NCBI RefSeq assembly: GCF_009832745.1
Contig: NZ_VRMJ01000033.1
Location: forward strand, 372,001-436,000
Origin: Polaribacter septentrionalilitoris
Lineage (GTDB): Bacteria; Bacteroidota; Bacteroidia; Flavobacteriales; Flavobacteriaceae
Length of the DNA: 64,000 nt
Reading direction: 5' to 3'
Numbering within the stretch: the stretch's first letter is position 1; the number at the start of each line of letters is the position of its first letter. Under the pieces are notes generated by a model that worked only from the letters and a program-made list of their open reading frames with translations, searched no databases and was not told the DNA's origin. The translations under genes were made by a program, and so were the position numbers. Shown piece after piece: positions 61,547-64,000 of this stretch.

Positions 61547-62665
61547 TTATTTGGTTTTTCTGAATTGAGTAGGTGTTAAGCCTGTATGTTTTTTAAAGGC
61601 AGTATTAAAAGAAGATTTAGAATTAAAACCAACTTCATACAAGATTTCGAGTATTGTAAATTCTTTTTTTTCAGGATTTTTTAAGATTGATTTAGCTTCT
61701 TCGATTCTAAATTCGTTTACAAAATCGAAAAAATGCTGGTTTAAATGTTGATTGATTAAAACCGATAATTCTCTAGAATTCATTTTTATTTTTTCAGCTA
61801 AACTTCTTATCGATAAAGAAGGATTTAAATACGGTTTTTCGTTTTTCATATACGCTATTAATTGCTCAATTTCTTTTAAATCGATGTTGCTTTTTTGATC
61901 TTCTTCATCAAATTCTGTAGTTAATTTGGTTTTAGAATCTACACCATTAAAAAGGTTTGGATATTTTAACGCTTTTAACACATACCAACAAACAAAACAT
62001 AAAACCCCAATTACAAGAATATTGTGAGAAGCTTCAAAAAAAGTAGGTTTTCCAAAAAACTTTAGTATGTTTTTTACAATTGCAAATCCATATAAAGTTG
62101 ACGTAAAAAGAATGAGCTGAAATAACCAATAATAGGTTTCAATAGTATTACTAGAGTAGTTTTCTTTAAATATCTTTTTAGCTCTTTTTAAAACGATAAA
62201 GCTCAAGGTAAGATATACTATTGATTGAAGGTGCAATGCAATATGCGAAAAATAAGATTCTGGTAACGAATTAAAATTATCGAATAAATTAGATTTTTCT
62301 GCAACAGAACCCAAATAAAATCTTGGTATCATCACTAAATTACCAATAATATAGGGTACAATGTGCCAAAGATGTTTCCATTGTAATTTAAAATCTGAAT
62401 AACAAACAGAAAGCACATACAAATACAAAACAGGCATTTGTAGGTAAGAAAATTCTCTAGAAGCAACTAAAATATTGGTAGGTGCATCAAAAATAAGAAA
62501 GCTATAGAAACCTGTAAATTCAATAGCATTTAGTACAAGATATGTTGCAAAAAGTTTATTACTAATCGCATTGCTAGATTTAACAGAATGCACGAATAAC
62601 GCTAACAATAATGAAATAAATGTTATAATAATTCCTGCGATATTTGAAAAACTAATAGCTTCCAT
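61547..62665 (-). CDS. Membrane-bound AraC-family regulator, copy 2
   Basis: 372 residues. About seven hydrophobic helices in the first 230 residues (e.g. IAGIIITFISLLLALFVHSV, HLWHIVPYIIGNLVMI), a short charged linker, then an AraC HTH (RSLAEKIKMNSRELSVLINQ; ILEILYEVGFNSKSSFNTAF, ending TPTQFRK). The membrane half probably senses a signal and the HTH acts at the membrane. The HTH is almost identical to those of copies 1 and 3, whereas the membrane halves differ. 1-bp and 3-bp gaps to the neighbours. Confidence 0.9.
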   Translation of the reverse strand: MEAISFSNIAGIIITFISLLLALFVHSVKSSNAISNKLFATYLVLNAIEFTGFYSFLIFDAPTNILVASREFSYLQMPVLYLYVLSVCYSDFKLQWKHLWHIVPYIIGNLVMIPRFYLGSVAEKSNLFDNFNSLPESYFSHIALHLQSIVYLTLSFIVLKRAKKIFKENYSSNTIETYYWLFQLILFTSTLYGFAIVKNILKFFGKPTFFEASHNILVIGVLCFVCWYVLKALKYPNLFNGVDSKTKLTTEFDEEDQKSNIDLKEIEQLIAYMKNEKPYLNPSLSIRSLAEKIKMNSRELSVLINQHLNQHFFDFVNEFRIEEAKSILKNPEKKEFTILEILYEVGFNSKSSFNTAFKKHTGLTPTQFRKTK

Positions 62666-62668
62666 TAA

Positions 62669-63793
62669 TTATAAAAATTGTTTTCTAAACTGTGTTGGTG
62701 TAGTGCCTGTATGTTTTTTAAAAGCAGTATTAAAAGAAGATTTTGAGTTAAACCCAACTTCATATAAAACTTCAAGTACCGTAAACTCTCTCTTTTTAGG
62801 ATTTTTTAAAATCGATTTTGCTTCTTCGATTCTATATTCGTTTACAAAATCAAAAAAATGTTGATGTAAGTTTTGATTAATTAAAACCGATAAATCTCTT
62901 GAGTTCATTTTGAGTTCTTCTGCCAATTTTCTAATGGTCAAAGACGGATTTAAGTAGGGTTTTTTTGTGGTCATATAATTTAAAAGAAACACTAATTGAT
63001 GATTCACAGCTGCTGATTCTGTATTTTTTCCTTTTATTTCATTTGACGTTTTCAAATCAACATCAATTCCTTTAAATAACTTAGGTGAATTTACCGCTTT
63101 TAAAAACAGCCAACAAATAAGAAATACGCCAAAAAGTAAAATTATAGTTCTTAATGCATTTGTGTTTTCTAACGTAAAATTAATGCGAGAATAGTTTTTT
63201 ACCCAAGTCAATGCTTGACCAATAAAAAGTAAAATTGCCAATTGTCTTAGCCAAATATAATTTTTGAATGAATTTTTATCGGCAAAATTCTCTAAAAGCA
63301 GTTTTCTGTATCTGGTAATGTAATATACCTCTGCTATTAGATAAGCTAAAGATAATAGGTCTCCAAAAAAACCTAGAAATCTAATTTCTATATTTTGATC
63401 ATAATTATTATAAAACTCAATTTTTGCATTATCATCAACAAAAAAGAAATTCGGCATTAAAACTACAATAGTAATTACCCAAGGTAAAAGATGTACCAAA
63501 TGTTTCCATTTTAATCTAAAGTTTGAATAAATAATAGATAAAATATATAAGAATAATAACGGATTTTTAAATGCAGAAACACTATTTCTTAACATTTCTA
63601 AATTCAAAGGTAAATCTATAAATTGCTGATAAAAGAATGCACTAATATCAATTGCAGTAACTATTAAAAAGGAAGCTAATAATTGATTAGGTAATTTTTT
63701 TTCTGTTTTTACACTGAGTAAAAATGCAGAAAACAATAAGAATAGAATTACAATAAGAACAGCTAAAAAAGGAATTATTGACTCGTAATTCAT
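62669..63793 (-). CDS. Membrane-bound AraC-family regulator, copy 3
   Basis: 374 residues. Membrane half with about seven helices (IIPFLAVLIVILFLLFSAF, HLLPWVITIVVLMPNFFFV, TIILLFGVFLICWLFL) and an AraC HTH (RKLAEELKMNSRDLSVLINQ; LEVLYEVGFNSKSSFNTAF, ending TPTQFRKQFL). The most diverged membrane half of the three. First of the tandem set in transcription order, 27 bp after the alpha/beta hydrolase gene, so it may share that promoter. Confidence 0.9.
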   Translation of the reverse strand: MNYESIIPFLAVLIVILFLLFSAFLLSVKTEKKLPNQLLASFLIVTAIDISAFFYQQFIDLPLNLEMLRNSVSAFKNPLLFLYILSIIYSNFRLKWKHLVHLLPWVITIVVLMPNFFFVDDNAKIEFYNNYDQNIEIRFLGFFGDLLSLAYLIAEVYYITRYRKLLLENFADKNSFKNYIWLRQLAILLFIGQALTWVKNYSRINFTLENTNALRTIILLFGVFLICWLFLKAVNSPKLFKGIDVDLKTSNEIKGKNTESAAVNHQLVFLLNYMTTKKPYLNPSLTIRKLAEELKMNSRDLSVLINQNLHQHFFDFVNEYRIEEAKSILKNPKKREFTVLEVLYEVGFNSKSSFNTAFKKHTGTTPTQFRKQFL

Positions 63794-63820
63794 AATATCA
63801 AATATACTTAAAATTTAGTG

Positions 63821-64000
63821 TTAGCATTTTTTTAAAAAAACCTTTAAAGTTTTAATCAACTCTTCCGTATTTTCAATATGACTCATATGTCCATTAGGAA
63901 AAACAACAACTTCAGAATTTGTTTTTGCTGCTTCCTCCAAAGATTTTTCATAATCTAAAACTGGGTCTTTTTTACCAATAACAATTAACTTTTTGAAATT
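63821..64000 (-). CDS. Alpha/beta hydrolase, 3' part only
   Basis: Sixty C-terminal codons; the gene continues beyond the window. Reads LIVIGKKDPVLDYEKSLEEA, then VVVFPNGHMSHIEN, which carries the typical Asp (GKKDP) and catalytic His (GHMSHIEN) of the alpha/beta-hydrolase fold, ending KTLKVFLKKC. Substrate cannot be told from this part. Confidence 0.82.
   Translation of the reverse strand, partial: NFKKLIVIGKKDPVLDYEKSLEEAAKTNSEVVVFPNGHMSHIENTEELIKTLKVFLKKC

Noticed and set aside
1..64000. tRNA, rRNA, IS element or prophage genes
   Set aside because: Intergenic gaps are short and none shows a tRNA cloverleaf, rRNA core sequence, transposase or phage structural gene.

Overview
The window is AT-rich, almost fully coding, and reads as a chromosomal segment of a marine-type Flavobacteriaceae (Bacteroidota). 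The reasons are Bacteroidota -7 promoter elements (TAnnTTTG) before several genes, many short lipoprotein signals and outer-membrane barrels, a complete MoxR/BatA-E aerotolerance operon, LpxH, Bacteroidota-type MetG, and AraC-type regulators with a membrane-embedded N-terminal half. No rRNA, tRNA, CRISPR array, IS element or prophage was recognised. Genus assignment is not possible from sequence reading alone.

Region 1 (1-26.7 kb) is a nitrate/nitrite assimilation island. Its left half encodes sirohaem nitrite reductase (nirB, nirD), a DUF4202 protein, a nitrate-sensor-like histidine kinase with a LuxR-type response regulator, a three-module nitrate reductase fusion, and an unusual rubredoxin fused to a cofactor-less nitrite/sulfite-reductase-like fold. 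Its right half encodes a Crp/Fnr regulator with FNR-like cysteines, an NrtABCD-type nitrate ABC importer and an outer-membrane porin. Four of these transcription units start with the same dyad, TAAGTA-N4-TACTTA (or TACGTA), placed directly against the promoter -7 element. This points to one shared regulon.

Between the two halves lies an inserted sulfur-type module (11.4-19.7 kb). The reverse-strand operon encodes a Tat-exported Psr/Phs-like molybdoenzyme, a four-cluster ferredoxin, an NrfD membrane subunit, two half-size YeeE/YedE sulfur transporters and two membrane-anchored rhodanese-like proteins. Both rhodanese-like proteins lack the catalytic cysteine, and both end in a Lys-rich tail closing with AEGGC. 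Divergent to this operon is a 12-haem cytochrome c, and a perfect GTA-N8-TAC dyad sits between them. This module is the best candidate for an undescribed system: periplasmic sulfur handling in which a C-terminal cysteine arm may carry the sulfur.

Region 2 (26.9-41 kb) is mixed housekeeping. It holds a Tat-lipoprotein IorAB-like molybdenum hydroxylase, a histone-deacetylase-like hydrolase, metG (carrying an in-frame copy of an intergenic repeat), an L,D-carboxypeptidase, yraN, a TlpA-like protein, CvpA, a SulP transporter with beta-carbonic anhydrase, and a universal stress protein with an apparent 1-nt frameshift. Region 3 (41-49.6 kb) is the moxR-DUF58-batABCDE operon. Region 4 (49.6-57 kb) has lpxH, a three-gene lipoprotein operon (choice-of-anchor B, beta-propeller, MbnP-like), thiL, a TIM-barrel isomerase and a DUF5694 lipoprotein.

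Region 5 (56.8-64 kb) has an outer-membrane receptor and a serine hydrolase downstream of three tandem membrane-bound AraC regulators. The last AraC copy has an in-frame stop. A cluster of GTTCGACTTT sites, two of them 21 bp apart, sits between the regulators and the hydrolase. The window ends in the 3' part of an alpha/beta hydrolase. A dispersed repeat family (ends TGTCA-N2-TCGAG and TCGAGA) occurs six times, mostly between genes of one operon.
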